Counted from the stretch's first letter, positions 15,881-25,387 are shown. The stretch: DNA of 64,000 nt from Porifericola rhodea (GCF_030506305.1 NZ_CP119421.1:3178501-3242500), one strand, 5' to 3'. The notes: generated by a model from the letters alone, not told the origin. Numbers and translations: made by a program.

Positions 15881-17067
15881 ATGATAAGAAAATTACTGCT
15901 GAGTGCCTTTTCGCTAATGCTGAGTTTTTCAGGCTTTGCACAGATAGAATTTGAAAAGGGATATTTTATCAATAATGCAGGCCAGCGCAAAGACTGCCTC
16001 ATAAAAAATATGGACTGGAAAGACAGCCCTACATCTTTTTTGTACAAAGCATCCGCAAGTGCTCAGGAGCAATCTGCTGATATTGAAGAGGTGAGCGAGT
16101 TTGGTGTAGCAGGTTATATCAAATATGTTAGAAGCGAGGTGCAGATAGATCCAGTTTTGAAGTGTCCAGATTGAGTACTAACCGACACCCTGAATATGTC
16201 ACTGAGACCTTATTTCTAAGACAGATTATAGAAGGCACAGTTGACCTTTACCTATACGAAGAGGGCAACCTACGCAGATATTACTTTAGGGTTGATAAAG
16301 AAAAAAAAGAACCTCTCGTCTATAAAAAATATAAAAGGGACAGGGCAACTGTACACGAAAACAATATGTATAAGCAACAGCTTTTGAATGCTCTGTCTTG
16401 TGAGGGCTTATCTAAAGATGTACTGGAACGTTTGTCTTACAATAAAGCTAGTCTTAGCAAATTCTATGTAAGATACTATCAGTGTAGTGGTGAAAATTAT
16501 GTGCATTATGATGCTAAGATCTCTCGTGATCTTTTCAACTTTAGGGTAAGGCCTGGCCTTAAAGTAAGCTCCCTGAGTATACAAAATTATGTTTTAGGAG
16601 GTGAAGAAAAACAGTTTGGTACAAAGCTGAACTACAGACTAGGTGCTGAGCTGGAATTTGTGATGCCATTTAAAAAAGGTAAATGGGCTTTAGTAGTAGA
16701 GCCTACCTATCAGCAATATTACGGCGAAGAAAATGTGGACAATAGAAACTCAACAGCCGAATACAAATCAATAGAGTTGCCATTTGGGGTGAGGCATTAC
16801 TTTTTTCTGAACGATCAGGATAGAGTATTGCTTAATGTGAGCTATGTTATAGATCAAAGTTTCAATTCTAGTATTAAGTTTGAAAGTAGTACTTATCTGG
16901 ATGTTCTAAGCCGAAATAATATCGCGATAGGTGCTGGAGTGTTGTTACGAAATAAGTTTATGTTAGAGTTGAAATATGATAGTCCTCGTCATATACTAGG
17001 CGGTTACTCATACTGGGATTCTAAGTATTCATCTTTTTCGTTTATTCTTGGCTACCAGTTGTTTTAG
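15881..17067 (+). pseudogene. Frameshifted outer membrane beta-barrel protein gene
   Basis: Two overlapping frames read as one protein of about 396 aa. The first (15881-16174, 97 aa) has a signal peptide ending GFAQ and the start of the domain. The second, open from 16132 to 17067, continues with RLSTNRHPEYVTETLFLRQI and a C-terminal barrel-like region (GLKVSSLSIQNYVLGG to SFILGYQLF). The join falls at VQID followed by RSS, in the short repeat CAGATAGATCC near 16142-16152. Adding one GATA unit restores the frame and the IDRSS order I recall for this Bacteroidota protein type. The second part has only a GTG start at 16162, so separate expression as an exported protein is unlikely. Sequencing error or a phase switch are alternatives. 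Confidence 0.75.
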
Positions 17068-17148
17068 GTATACAGACTTGTTGCAGCATAGGGAAAGTAG
17101 TATACTTGGAGAAAAACACCCTTTTGGTGTCATTAACAACTTAAATTT

Positions 17149-18594
17149 ATGTTTTCCAAGTATCTACTCCTGCTGCCATTCGTAATAGCTTTTTTATCCT
17201 GCACCTCTTCCAGCCCTACTACCGAGCAAGCCTCACCTGAGCCTTCTACTCCCAATGTAGTCATTATTTTTACTGACGATCAGGGCTATCAGGATGTTGG
17301 TTGCTTTGGTTCCCCTGATATTCAAACTCCACATCTGGATCAGATGGCTAAGGAGGGAATAAAGCTAACTGACTTCTACGCCGCTCAGGCGGTTTGTTCT
17401 GCCTCCCGTGCGGCTCTGCTCACCGGCTGCTACCCCAACCGTTTAGGGATACATGGTGCGCTGATGCCCAATGCCAAAATTGGCCTTAACTTATCAGAGA
17501 CGACTATAGCCGAAATGCTCAAAGCAGAAGGTTACGCCACAGCTGCCTATGGCAAATGGCATCTGGGCGATGCCCCTAAGTTTATGCCTACGCGTCAGGG
17601 TTTTGATGACTATTTTGGTATCCCTTACTCTAATGACATGTGGCCGCTGCATCCTCAGCAGGGGCCTGTGTATAACTTTGGGCCTTTGCCGCTTTACGAC
17701 AATGAGCAGGTTGTTGACACCCTGGAAGATCAGTCTATGCTCACTACTCAGATTACAGAAAGAAGTGTGCAATTTATTCAAGAAAACAAAGAGAACCCCT
17801 TTTTCCTTTATGTGGCGCATCCACAGCCTCATGTTCCGCTTTTTGTATCTGACAAATTTAAGGGAAAATCAGAAAGAGGTCTTTATGGTGATGTGATTAT
17901 GGAAATAGACTGGTCGGTAGGGCAGATTTTACAGGCTCTTAAAGATAATGGACTAGACGAAAATACACTGGTAATATTTACTTCTGACAATGGCCCCTGG
18001 CTATCTTACGGTGAGCATGCCGGAAGTGCATTACCTCTTCGTGAAGGTAAAGGTACAGCTTTGGAAGGTGGACAGCGCGAACCTTGTATCATCCGTTACC
18101 CTGGTCAGCTGGAAGCTGGTAAAGTAATAGATGTGCCTTTAATGACTATAGATATTCTGCCAACTATCGCCTCTGTAACTGGAGCGCAGCTACCCAATCA
18201 GAAAATTGATGGCAAAAACATATGGAGCGTGCTAAAAGGCGAAACAAAAGAGAGCCCGCAGGAAGCTTACTTTTTCTATTATAAAACTAACGAGCTGCAT
18301 GGGGTGCGCTATGGTGACTGGAAGCTTTACTTTCCGCATACCTATCGTTCCCTTAATGGGCGAAAAGGAAGAAATGACGGCCTGCCGGTTAATTATGAGC
18401 AATTAGCTTTTGAAAACGTGGAGCTATACAATTTGAAAGAGGATATCGGAGAAACTACTGATGTTGCGGAGCAGCATCCTGAAATAGTAGCCAAAATTAA
18501 AGCACTAGCTGATGAGATGCGAAAGGACCTGGGAGATCGGCTTACTGGTATAGAGGGGCAGGGAGTACGAGAAGCAGGCCGTATAGATAGCTGA
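17149..18594 (+). CDS. Sulfatase (formylglycine-dependent), lipoprotein
   Basis: A 481-aa type I sulfatase that would remove sulfate esters from a glycan in the periplasm or at the cell surface. The lipobox FLSC (Cys18) indicates lipid anchoring. The metal site begins NVVIIFTDDQGYQDVGCFG (Asp43, Asp44). The maturation signature is CSASR at residues 83-87, followed by LTGCYPNRLG, so Cys83 would become formylglycine by an anaerobic or FGE-type enzyme not present in the window. YGKWHLG, HPQPHVP and FTSDNGPW are further family motifs. The S1 subgroup and the substrate cannot be fixed. A small hairpin (ACACC/GGTGT, 17116-17130) lies in its leader and a strong terminator follows. Confidence 0.93.
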   Translation: MFSKYLLLLPFVIAFLSCTSSSPTTEQASPEPSTPNVVIIFTDDQGYQDVGCFGSPDIQTPHLDQMAKEGIKLTDFYAAQAVCSASRAALLTGCYPNRLGIHGALMPNAKIGLNLSETTIAEMLKAEGYATAAYGKWHLGDAPKFMPTRQGFDDYFGIPYSNDMWPLHPQQGPVYNFGPLPLYDNEQVVDTLEDQSMLTTQITERSVQFIQENKENPFFLYVAHPQPHVPLFVSDKFKGKSERGLYGDVIMEIDWSVGQILQALKDNGLDENTLVIFTSDNGPWLSYGEHAGSALPLREGKGTALEGGQREPCIIRYPGQLEAGKVIDVPLMTIDILPTIASVTGAQLPNQKIDGKNIWSVLKGETKESPQEAYFFYYKTNELHGVRYGDWKLYFPHTYRSLNGRKGRNDGLPVNYEQLAFENVELYNLKEDIGETTDVAEQHPEIVAKIKALADEMRKDLGDRLTGIEGQGVREAGRIDS

Positions 18595-18617
18595 GCCTGT
18601 TGCTAAAAAAGTATAGA

Positions 18618-18657
18618 AACCTCCTCAGTACCAATATGATGGCTTACTGAGGAGGTT
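18618..18657. terminator. Strong bidirectional intrinsic terminator
   Basis: Perfect 13-bp stem AACCTCCTCAGTA (18618-18630) and TACTGAGGAGGTT (18645-18657) with a T run after it and an A-rich run before. It lies between the sulfatase gene and the convergent cobalamin operon and can end both. Confidence 0.9.
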
Positions 18658-18665
18658 TTTATTTT

Positions 18666-19736
18666 CTAAAAATGAATACCATTAGGGCCTACACCTACAG
18701 CATAAGTTTCTAATAGATTTCCGTCGGCATCGTAGTGCAATAAGGTGCCTTCTCCCTGAAAAGAATTACTGTTACCTACATAGAGGGTGTTGGTAGCTGG
18801 GTCGCTGCCTACCATATAAAAATGCTCACCACTAATCAAAGCTTCCGCTTTGTCAGTAGCATCCTCATTAGACACCTGGTATACCACGGTGGCAGTTGCT
18901 GGCCAGGGCTCCGCACCCACAAAGTAGATCATATCCAGCTCATCGTTGACATCAAACTTACCAGTCGTATTAGTACCACTCACATCAATTGTAGTTTCTA
19001 TGGTATCATCTTCAGTATCTATTTCCAGAAACTGAGCAGCGGCACCACCTACACTTACCCATAAGTCATCTTCTTCTAACACAAATCTTACGGGGCTTCC
19101 GTCTAGTTCCAGCACTTTCTCTACTTCATCGGTATTTGTATTGATGATGCTGAGCTTATTAGTGTAGCTATTTGCCACATAAACTTTATTGTCTACGGCG
19201 ATAATATCTTCCGGGCCGTCTTCTGTATCTATGTACTTGATAATGCTATAGTCGTCAAGGTCTATTACTGCCACCTTGGACTCAGTAAGCTGCCAGCTAT
19301 CATTAAATGGTCCCCAGACAGAAACATAGGCTTTGTTATTGGCTACGGTGAGGTAGCGGGGGCTAATTAGGCTATCATCTTCTATAGGAGCGACTTTAGC
19401 TTCAAAAGAACTGGCATCTACCACTTCAATTTTGCTGGAAGCATTACACACAATGAATGCTGTGTTGCCAGATATACTTACCGACTGTACACTAGCCTCC
19501 AGCTTGCGTGGAGCGTTTGCTTTGGCAAAAACGGTGTTGTTCACCTCTTTGGAGTCACGGTTAAAGAAGCTGATAGAGCCATTTCCACCCCCATAATTAC
19601 CTTCATTGGAAATAATTATATCACCTCTAAAAGAATCTGAAGGTGAATCGTCCTCACAGGCCATGCTTGCCAGGAGCAGTACAGTAAGCAAAAAGTAGTT
19701 GGATAATTGTTTGAATGAAAACATCGGTTTGGTCAT
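18666..19736 (-). CDS. BtuG-like beta-propeller surface lipoprotein (YncE/DUF5074 type)
   Basis: A 356-aa lipoprotein with signal and lipobox MACE (about residue 27) and a seven-bladed-propeller pattern of short repeats such as VDASSFEAKVAPI, VAVIDLDDYSIIKYI and INTNTDEVEKVLELDGSP. It is the last gene of the riboswitch-led cobalamin operon, just after the TonB receptor. In Bacteroides, BtuG is a surface propeller lipoprotein that binds cobalamin and caps BtuB, and this gene has the same type and position. The link is by family and context; I cannot measure similarity. An alternative start is ATG 19724. Confidence 0.75.
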   Translation of the reverse strand: MTKPMFSFKQLSNYFLLTVLLLASMACEDDSPSDSFRGDIIISNEGNYGGGNGSISFFNRDSKEVNNTVFAKANAPRKLEASVQSVSISGNTAFIVCNASSKIEVVDASSFEAKVAPIEDDSLISPRYLTVANNKAYVSVWGPFNDSWQLTESKVAVIDLDDYSIIKYIDTEDGPEDIIAVDNKVYVANSYTNKLSIINTNTDEVEKVLELDGSPVRFVLEEDDLWVSVGGAAAQFLEIDTEDDTIETTIDVSGTNTTGKFDVNDELDMIYFVGAEPWPATATVVYQVSNEDATDKAEALISGEHFYMVGSDPATNTLYVGNSNSFQGEGTLLHYDADGNLLETYAVGVGPNGIHF

Positions 19737-19777
19737 GAATGTGTATTAAATGAATGTTACAATGAAAACTCTATAGT

Positions 19778-21676
19778 TTAGTCGGTAAAGCGTAGCTGTA
19801 AGCTAAGCTGATAGTTTCTTCCGGGCATGGCCCTTCCGGCTACATTCTGGTAGCTGGTATTCAATAGGTTGTTTAGCCGAAAGCTTATGCTGTTTTGTGT
19901 TTTCCACCAGCTGATGCTTCTGTTAATGCGGAAATCAAGCAGACCATAAGCTTCCAGCGCACTTTCGTTGGTAGTAGTCAGAAAGCGCTCGCTGGTCCAC
20001 TGGCTCAGCATATCCGCAGACCAGCTCTTCCACTGGGCATGCGTATTAAATGTCAGGCGATGAAGGGGAACATAGGGTAGCTGTTTGCCTTTAGAGCGGT
20101 CGTACTGGCTTACAGGACTTTTGTTGATTGAGGAGGTATACGAATACTGTGCGCTTAGTCTTAACTGCCAACTTGCCAGTACCATAAGGTATTGCGCACG
20201 CGTTTCCAGGCCATTAATTACTACTTTACGAAAGTTTTGTGGACTCCAGAAGCTTCCCTGGTCAAGCCATACTATCCAGTCGTCCATATTAGTATGGAAG
20301 TAGGTTATTTCCGCTTCCAGGTTTTCTCTTTTTAATAGCAAGCCACTCTCCAGGCTCCAGCCCTGCTCTGCTCTGAGCTCGGGCTTACCTCCCGGTTGCC
20401 AGTAGAGGTCGTTAAAAGTTGGTATCCTAAAACTTCTTGAGAATTGATTTTTAAGGATTAGTTGCTGCCGGGCAGATTTATGCAGAGATATTTCACTACC
20501 CAATGCAGGAGCAAAAGGAGCTTTATAAGCACTGACCCATGCCTGTCTCAGGTTGAGGTTGAGCGTCCACCACGCATATGGCAGATAGGCCAGAGAGGCA
20601 AAGGCATCTGCGCGCTTCTGCTGTCTCTGTTGCTGATAGCTTTCTACATCGGCCTGTACATAACGCCAGTCAGCCCCTAACTTAAAGTTTAGGCGCTGGC
20701 TTATGTGTTTGTCATATAGCAGTCGGGTCAGCAGGTGTTCTGCAATAATGGGTGCCTGCTGATTATAAATCTGCTCATCATGTACATAGCCTAAAGTAGC
20801 CTGTAGATAGCCCCAGGCCTGCTGCTGCTCAAACTGAAAAGAGCTACGAAAATGTCGGTCGCTAATGCGTTCGTAACTGCTCTCCTGCAAGTTACTGCTC
20901 ATTATAGGTAGTATGCCGTTTTCGCTTTCTTCGTACCAGGCATTCAGGCTGAAGCGGCGGTTGCTGGCTGGCTGGAAGCTAAGCTCCTGCATCAGACCAA
21001 AGTTGTGCACATCCGCATTTTGCTGTCGTTCCTCCGGCGTACCATATTTGGAGGTGTTTTTAAAAGGGAAATCATTTTTTTCTCTTCTGCGGTAAGCAGT
21101 ACTGCTAAGCTGCCACCTGTTAAGACCAAAGTGGGCTTTAAGTCCTGAGAAAAACTGCCCGAAACTTCCTACAGTCTGATGTGCCTGTAGCTTTGTGCCT
21201 TCTTGCTGATCTGTCTTGCTTGTTAAAATAATACTACCGCCGATAGCATCACTACCATATTGCGCACTACCTCCGCCCAGGTGCAGCTGTATATCGTCAA
21301 ACATAAAAACCGGAAGGTTGGAGAAATCTGTAGAGCCCAGAGTTGCAGAGTTGAGGTTAATACCATTCCAGAGGACTGCCGTATGGCTGGAAGAGGTGCC
21401 CCTCATACTAATACCGGAAAGCATACCATAACCGTACTCTTTAAAGTACAGGCTGCTTTCTTGCTCCAGTAGGTCGCTTAGGCTGGCATGTATCTGAGAA
21501 ATTTTGGCAATGGAATCAATCCTGACTATGCTGCTTCCGGCCGCATATTTTTCTGTGGGTAGTCCGTATATTTCCAGGTTTTGTAGAAAAACTGTATCCG
21601 TATCCTGTGCCAGTAGTGGGCTGGTTTTTCCGAAGTACATTAATAAGATGGCTAGCTGTAGTATAATTCTCTTCAT
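19778..21676 (-). CDS. btuB: TonB-dependent cobalamin receptor BtuB-like
   Basis: A 632-aa outer membrane receptor. The signal peptide ends at about residue 23 (LLAQ). The plug domain (about 30-150) shows LSDLLEQESSLYFKEYGYGM, ISMRGTSSSHTAVLWNGINLN and GSDAIGGSIILTS. A 22-strand barrel follows and ends in RNYQLSLQLRF with the aromatic C-terminus of barrel proteins. It has no carboxypeptidase-like extension and so is a classic rather than SusC-type receptor. It overlaps the ATPase gene by four bases and belongs to a riboswitch-controlled operon, which supports vitamin B12 as the substrate. Confidence 0.9.
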   Translation of the reverse strand: MKRIILQLAILLMYFGKTSPLLAQDTDTVFLQNLEIYGLPTEKYAAGSSIVRIDSIAKISQIHASLSDLLEQESSLYFKEYGYGMLSGISMRGTSSSHTAVLWNGINLNSATLGSTDFSNLPVFMFDDIQLHLGGGSAQYGSDAIGGSIILTSKTDQQEGTKLQAHQTVGSFGQFFSGLKAHFGLNRWQLSSTAYRRREKNDFPFKNTSKYGTPEERQQNADVHNFGLMQELSFQPASNRRFSLNAWYEESENGILPIMSSNLQESSYERISDRHFRSSFQFEQQQAWGYLQATLGYVHDEQIYNQQAPIIAEHLLTRLLYDKHISQRLNFKLGADWRYVQADVESYQQQRQQKRADAFASLAYLPYAWWTLNLNLRQAWVSAYKAPFAPALGSEISLHKSARQQLILKNQFSRSFRIPTFNDLYWQPGGKPELRAEQGWSLESGLLLKRENLEAEITYFHTNMDDWIVWLDQGSFWSPQNFRKVVINGLETRAQYLMVLASWQLRLSAQYSYTSSINKSPVSQYDRSKGKQLPYVPLHRLTFNTHAQWKSWSADMLSQWTSERFLTTTNESALEAYGLLDFRINRSISWWKTQNSISFRLNNLLNTSYQNVAGRAMPGRNYQLSLQLRFTD

Positions 21677-22710
21677 TCTTTCTCACTTAAGGTTGAAGTT
21701 ACAGAGCCATGTTTTTGAAGGAGGCTATGTACCAAAGCAGAAAGAGAGCGGCACATGACTGCCTCATTGGCTACTTGCAGTACCCAGGTAGGTACCGGAC
21801 TGGTTTTCTGTATGCTTACTGATAATCTTATACTACTATCATGAACTACTTTATAGCCTACCCTTTCCAATGCCTGTTGGGTCCAGTGTGCTACTTCTCC
21901 CTCCCCCTGTAAGTTGATAAGGTGCTGAGTGTGTCTGCGTAGAACGAAGCTGCCTCTCTGTCTGTCAAAGCGCAAATTTTTGCTCTGGAAGCTATTTTTC
22001 AACTGGCCCTGTAATACCAGATCTTCCGGTATGCCACTTACTATTTTCTGCTGATGCAATAGCCACAACTGGTCGGCAGTCTGTAGTACCAGCTCAAGAT
22101 CGTGAGAACTCATTAATATGGCTTTTTGCTGTTGATGGGCCAGGCTGTGGAGTAGCTGCATAATCTCCACCCGATTGGGTAAGTCAAGGTGTACAGTAGG
22201 CTCATCCAGAATGATAAGCGGCGTATCCTGAGCGAGCGCACGGGCTATTAGTACTTTTTGGCGCTCTCCATCGCTTAGCCTAAAAAATGCACGATTGGCA
22301 AAGTTTTGAGTGCCCGTAGCTTCCATCGCCTGTTCTATTACCTCCAGATCTTTTTTGCCAAGGCCACCAAACCATGAGGTGTAAGGGTGTCTTCCCATGG
22401 CAATAAGCTCATAGGCGCTGAGGTTAGGGGCTATGCCTCTTTCGGTCAACACCAAACTAAGCTGACGGGCTTTGGCTTTGGCATGAAGCTCCTGGATAAG
22501 TTGGTTAAGCAGAAATACCTCGCCGCTCAATGCCTTCTGCATACCCGAGAGGGTACGTAGGAGAGTAGACTTACCGCTGCCGTTTGTACCCAGCAGGCAA
22601 ATTAGCTCACCTTGCCTAACGCTTACATCAAGTTGCTTAATGAGGGGCTGTGTGTTGGTGTAGCCTACGGCTAGTGCTTTAGTAGATAATATGGTTTGGC
22701 CTATATTCAT
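21673..22710 (-). CDS. btuD: Cobalamin ABC transporter ATP-binding protein with C-terminal extension
   Basis: A 345-aa ATPase of the FecE/BtuD group. Walker A is GTNGSGKST (41-49), the signature is RLSDGERQKVLIARALA, Walker B is PLIILDEPTVHLD and the switch His is in MSSHDLELV. After about residue 255 there are about 90 extra residues (HLINLQGEGEVAHWTQQALE, then SSIRLSVSIQKTSP and VANEAVMCRSLSALVHSLLQ) beyond the usual length of about 255. The extension may be a regulatory or dimerisation domain. It sits between the permease and receptor genes and overlaps the latter by four bases. Confidence 0.92.
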   Translation of the reverse strand: MNIGQTILSTKALAVGYTNTQPLIKQLDVSVRQGELICLLGTNGSGKSTLLRTLSGMQKALSGEVFLLNQLIQELHAKAKARQLSLVLTERGIAPNLSAYELIAMGRHPYTSWFGGLGKKDLEVIEQAMEATGTQNFANRAFFRLSDGERQKVLIARALAQDTPLIILDEPTVHLDLPNRVEIMQLLHSLAHQQQKAILMSSHDLELVLQTADQLWLLHQQKIVSGIPEDLVLQGQLKNSFQSKNLRFDRQRGSFVLRRHTQHLINLQGEGEVAHWTQQALERVGYKVVHDSSIRLSVSIQKTSPVPTWVLQVANEAVMCRSLSALVHSLLQKHGSVTSTLSEKE

Positions 22711-22725
22711 GCGGTTCTTGTCTGT

Positions 22726-23811
22726 TTAACTGAAAGCAGTCTGTTGTTTTCTGTTCTTAAGAATCACATAAATAACTACCGGAGAGCCGATAAGAGCCGT
22801 GATGGCGTTGAGCGGTAGTGTTATAGCACTGCCTGGCACTTGAGAGATAAGATCACAGGCCAGCAGAGTGATAGCTCCCAGCAAAGCACAGGCAGGTATC
22901 AGTACTCCGTGATGGGCAGTATGAAAAAGCCCGCGGCTTAGGTGGGGTACGGCAATCCCAATAAAGCCAATAGGACCGCAAAATGCAGTTACTACTCCCG
23001 CCAGTAGGCTGGTAGCAATAATTACCCCTATGCGTAACTGCCTGATGCTTACGCCCAGACTTTGCGCGTAATGTTCGCCCAGCAAAAGCGCATTCAAAGG
23101 CTTACTGAGTGCAAAAGTTAAAAGTAGCCCTAAGATCACAACAGCAGACATAAGGCCTAAATGTTTTTGTGTAACGCCGTGCAGGCTGCCAAATGTCCAC
23201 AGGAGGTAGTTTTGTATCTGCTCCGGATTGCTAAAGTATTGCCATAGGCTTACCAGGGAGAGGGTAATATTTCCGATCATGATACCTGCGATTAGCAGCA
23301 CTACATAATCGCTAACCCGAAAAGATATGCCTAGTATAATAAAAAGCACCAGCGCTGCTCCCAGGCTGGAGGCAATGGCTACCAGCCAGCTTCCGCTGAT
23401 GCCCAGTTCCTGTATAGCGTAGAGAGTGGTAGCCTGCCCACTGGATAGTGTGACTACTGCTACGCCCAGGCTGGCACCAGAAGTAACCCCTAGCACCGAG
23501 GGACCAGCTAATGGATTACGGAACAGTGTCTGCATTTGTAAACCACCCACCGATAGGGCTGCTCCGGCCAGAACTGCGGTAATAGCTTTAGGTAGCCTAA
23601 TCTTCATAATAATATTCTCAAAGGCGGTATTGTCTAGAGACTGGCCGCTAAGTTTGTTAAGCACCTCAGTAAAGGGAATGGCTACAGACCCCAAGGCAAT
23701 ATCTGCCAGCCATAGCAAAATCATCAGCATACCCAGACCAGTAAGTAGTAAGGCATGCGGTCTTTTCTGATGTACAGATGTAATTTGTGAGGGCTTAAGC
23801 GTAGCAGGCAT
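22726..23811 (-). CDS. btuC: Cobalamin ABC transporter permease (FecCD family)
   Basis: A 361-aa inner membrane permease with about ten spans. FecCD/BtuC motifs are clear: KIRLPKAITAVLAGAALSVGGLQMQTLFRNPLAGPSVLGVTSGASLGV near the N-terminus, the coupling region ALLLGEHYAQSLGVSIRQLR and FCGPIGFIGIAVPHLSRG. It would import cobalamin with the BtuD ATPase and BtuF binding protein. It follows the BtuF gene by one base and precedes the ATPase gene by 15 bases. Confidence 0.94.
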   Translation of the reverse strand: MPATLKPSQITSVHQKRPHALLLTGLGMLMILLWLADIALGSVAIPFTEVLNKLSGQSLDNTAFENIIMKIRLPKAITAVLAGAALSVGGLQMQTLFRNPLAGPSVLGVTSGASLGVAVVTLSSGQATTLYAIQELGISGSWLVAIASSLGAALVLFIILGISFRVSDYVVLLIAGIMIGNITLSLVSLWQYFSNPEQIQNYLLWTFGSLHGVTQKHLGLMSAVVILGLLLTFALSKPLNALLLGEHYAQSLGVSIRQLRIGVIIATSLLAGVVTAFCGPIGFIGIAVPHLSRGLFHTAHHGVLIPACALLGAITLLACDLISQVPGSAITLPLNAITALIGSPVVIYVILKNRKQQTAFS

Positions 23812-23812
23812 A

Positions 23813-25009
23813 CTATTTCAGTTTTTGATAATAGTAGAGTTCATGCTTTGGCAGAATCTGCGGATGCAGAATATGAGTAAGGTCCTTCAAAATCAGGTGT
23901 GGATTAACTACGCCACTTTCAAAATAGTCGTTTCCCTGACCGTTGGGGCTTAACCTGAGGTTGTGGTTGTAAACCTTAGCTTCCCGGAAAGCTTTGAAAT
24001 CCGCAAAACGTTCATCTTTTGCTGCCAGTTCGTCCAGTGAATTGAACATGCCCGGATTCAACCAATAGTCAGCTTCCAGCCCATAGGCGTAAATATTTTC
24101 AAAAGCGATGGGCATGCTTACAACTGCTGAGTCTTTCCATGGCCAGTGGCCTCCTGCTTCGGTAAAAAGCTGGCTACGATAACTCTTACCGCCCGGCACA
24201 TACCAGGAGCCCTGAAAAGGAGAGCCGCTTAGTATTGCTGGTCTTTCTTCTACCTGAGTAGTGAGCTGAGCAGTGTTCAAGTAGCTTTCCACTATAGATT
24301 CGTACTTTTGTTTTGCCAAGGCTTCCTGATTGAGCAGAGCGGCCATTAGTTTTACCCACTCTGCTTTGCCCAGTGCGGTCTGCTCCATCCACTCCGTATT
24401 GATAAGTACAGGAGTACCCGAACTTATGATGGAGTTGTATTTTTGCAGATCAGTATTGGGCATTCCGGATACCATGAGCAGATCTGCCTGTAGCGCTATC
24501 ACCATCTCCTGATTCAGGCTGCCTGACGCACCTACTTCTGTAATATCTCCTGCTTCAATTCTCTGCCGCACCTGCGGATCATAGACATATTGTGTATTGT
24601 CCAGGGCTACGATAATACTATCTGCATTCACAAAATCCGCCAGGGCTACATGAGTAGTAGAGAGCGCGATCATGCTTTTGATAGGAATATTGATACGCTG
24701 TGCCTCAGGATAGGCATTAGGCCGCTCCGCACCCTCAGGCAATAGCAGGTAGTGTGTTGTGTCAGTAGCTTGAATGAGATGAAGTACTTTGTAGCCCTTT
24801 TCGTAGCTAATATCAAAACCACGGGCATACGTAATGTCTAGCTTTTCTCTCCAGTCTGACTCAGCACTGGGTATATGGTTTTGCGAATGCTCCTGAGAGC
24901 TGTTGCTACCACAGGCAAATAAACCTAAACTTGCGATCAGCAGTAGGCACGCATGAATAAAAGGCGTCAAAGCAGCGCCTGACAGCCTATGCATATTTAA
25001 ATCTATCAT
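23813..25009 (-). CDS. btuF: Cobalamin ABC transporter substrate-binding lipoprotein
   Basis: A 398-aa lipoprotein (lipobox LFACG) of the helical-backbone metallophore binding family. Two lobes are visible: residues about 70-210 with RINIPIKSMIALSTTHVALADFVNADSIIVALD and EVGASGSLNQEMVIALQADLLMVSGMP, and residues about 240-395 with AILSGSPFQGSWYVPGGKSYRSQLFTEAGGHWPW. It is the first gene after the cobalamin riboswitch. The family also contains iron-siderophore binders; the riboswitch decides for cobalamin. An internal ATG six residues in is an equally possible start. Confidence 0.9.
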   Translation of the reverse strand: MIDLNMHRLSGAALTPFIHACLLLIASLGLFACGSNSSQEHSQNHIPSAESDWREKLDITYARGFDISYEKGYKVLHLIQATDTTHYLLLPEGAERPNAYPEAQRINIPIKSMIALSTTHVALADFVNADSIIVALDNTQYVYDPQVRQRIEAGDITEVGASGSLNQEMVIALQADLLMVSGMPNTDLQKYNSIISSGTPVLINTEWMEQTALGKAEWVKLMAALLNQEALAKQKYESIVESYLNTAQLTTQVEERPAILSGSPFQGSWYVPGGKSYRSQLFTEAGGHWPWKDSAVVSMPIAFENIYAYGLEADYWLNPGMFNSLDELAAKDERFADFKAFREAKVYNHNLRLSPNGQGNDYFESGVVNPHLILKDLTHILHPQILPKHELYYYQKLK

Positions 25010-25061
25010 AAATAGTAATTTTTTAACTCAGGCGCTTCAATCCCCGAAAGCGTTGAGCTGA

Positions 25062-25272
25062 AGTATAAAGGCAGGTCTTCTGGCTTCTCTGATCTTCGGC
25101 TGTCTTCCCAATTGCCTAGGCAATCAGTGACTGAGGTAGTGCCGGAGAGTATGTTTCCGAATGGGTTCGGACTAGAGTTACAGCAGCGAGGACTGCAGCG
25201 GACTTACACCGCTTTCCCTTTTTACAGCTTGTTCGTGTAGTCAGCAACGAACGCAGCCACCTTAATACGGCG
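25062..25272 (-). promoter_or_regulatory. Cobalamin riboswitch
   Basis: On the minus strand the leader contains the conserved cobalamin aptamer elements in order: GGGAAAGCGGTGTAAGTCCGC, then GCAGTCCTCGCTGCTGTAAC, a GCCGGCACT-like arm (TCCGGCACTACC), and the B12 box AAGCCAGAAGACCTGCC (plus-strand 25071-25088). It ends about 55 bases before the BtuF start. Bound cobalamin is expected to turn the downstream uptake operon off. The exact ends are approximate. Confidence 0.93.
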
Positions 25273-25280
25273 CAAAGGTA
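25273..25280 (-). promoter_or_regulatory. Candidate -7 box of the cobalamin operon promoter
   Basis: The minus strand reads TACCTTTG, matching the Bacteroidota -7 consensus TAnnTTTG, immediately before the aptamer. A -33 TTTG at the right distance is not clear. Confidence 0.5.
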
Positions 25281-25387
25281 CAGCTAAGTTTGAGTAAAAG
25301 AAAACCTTTAGCTTGAATGTTCATCGCCAATATACACTGTCTTTGCCGGGCATTTTGTAAATTCAGCAACAATCAATAACCTACACT

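Noticed and set aside
16138-16174. Programmed -1 ribosomal frameshift in the barrel gene
   Set aside because: No X-XXY-YYZ slippery heptamer is in frame in the overlap, whereas loss of a GATA repeat unit explains the shift simply.
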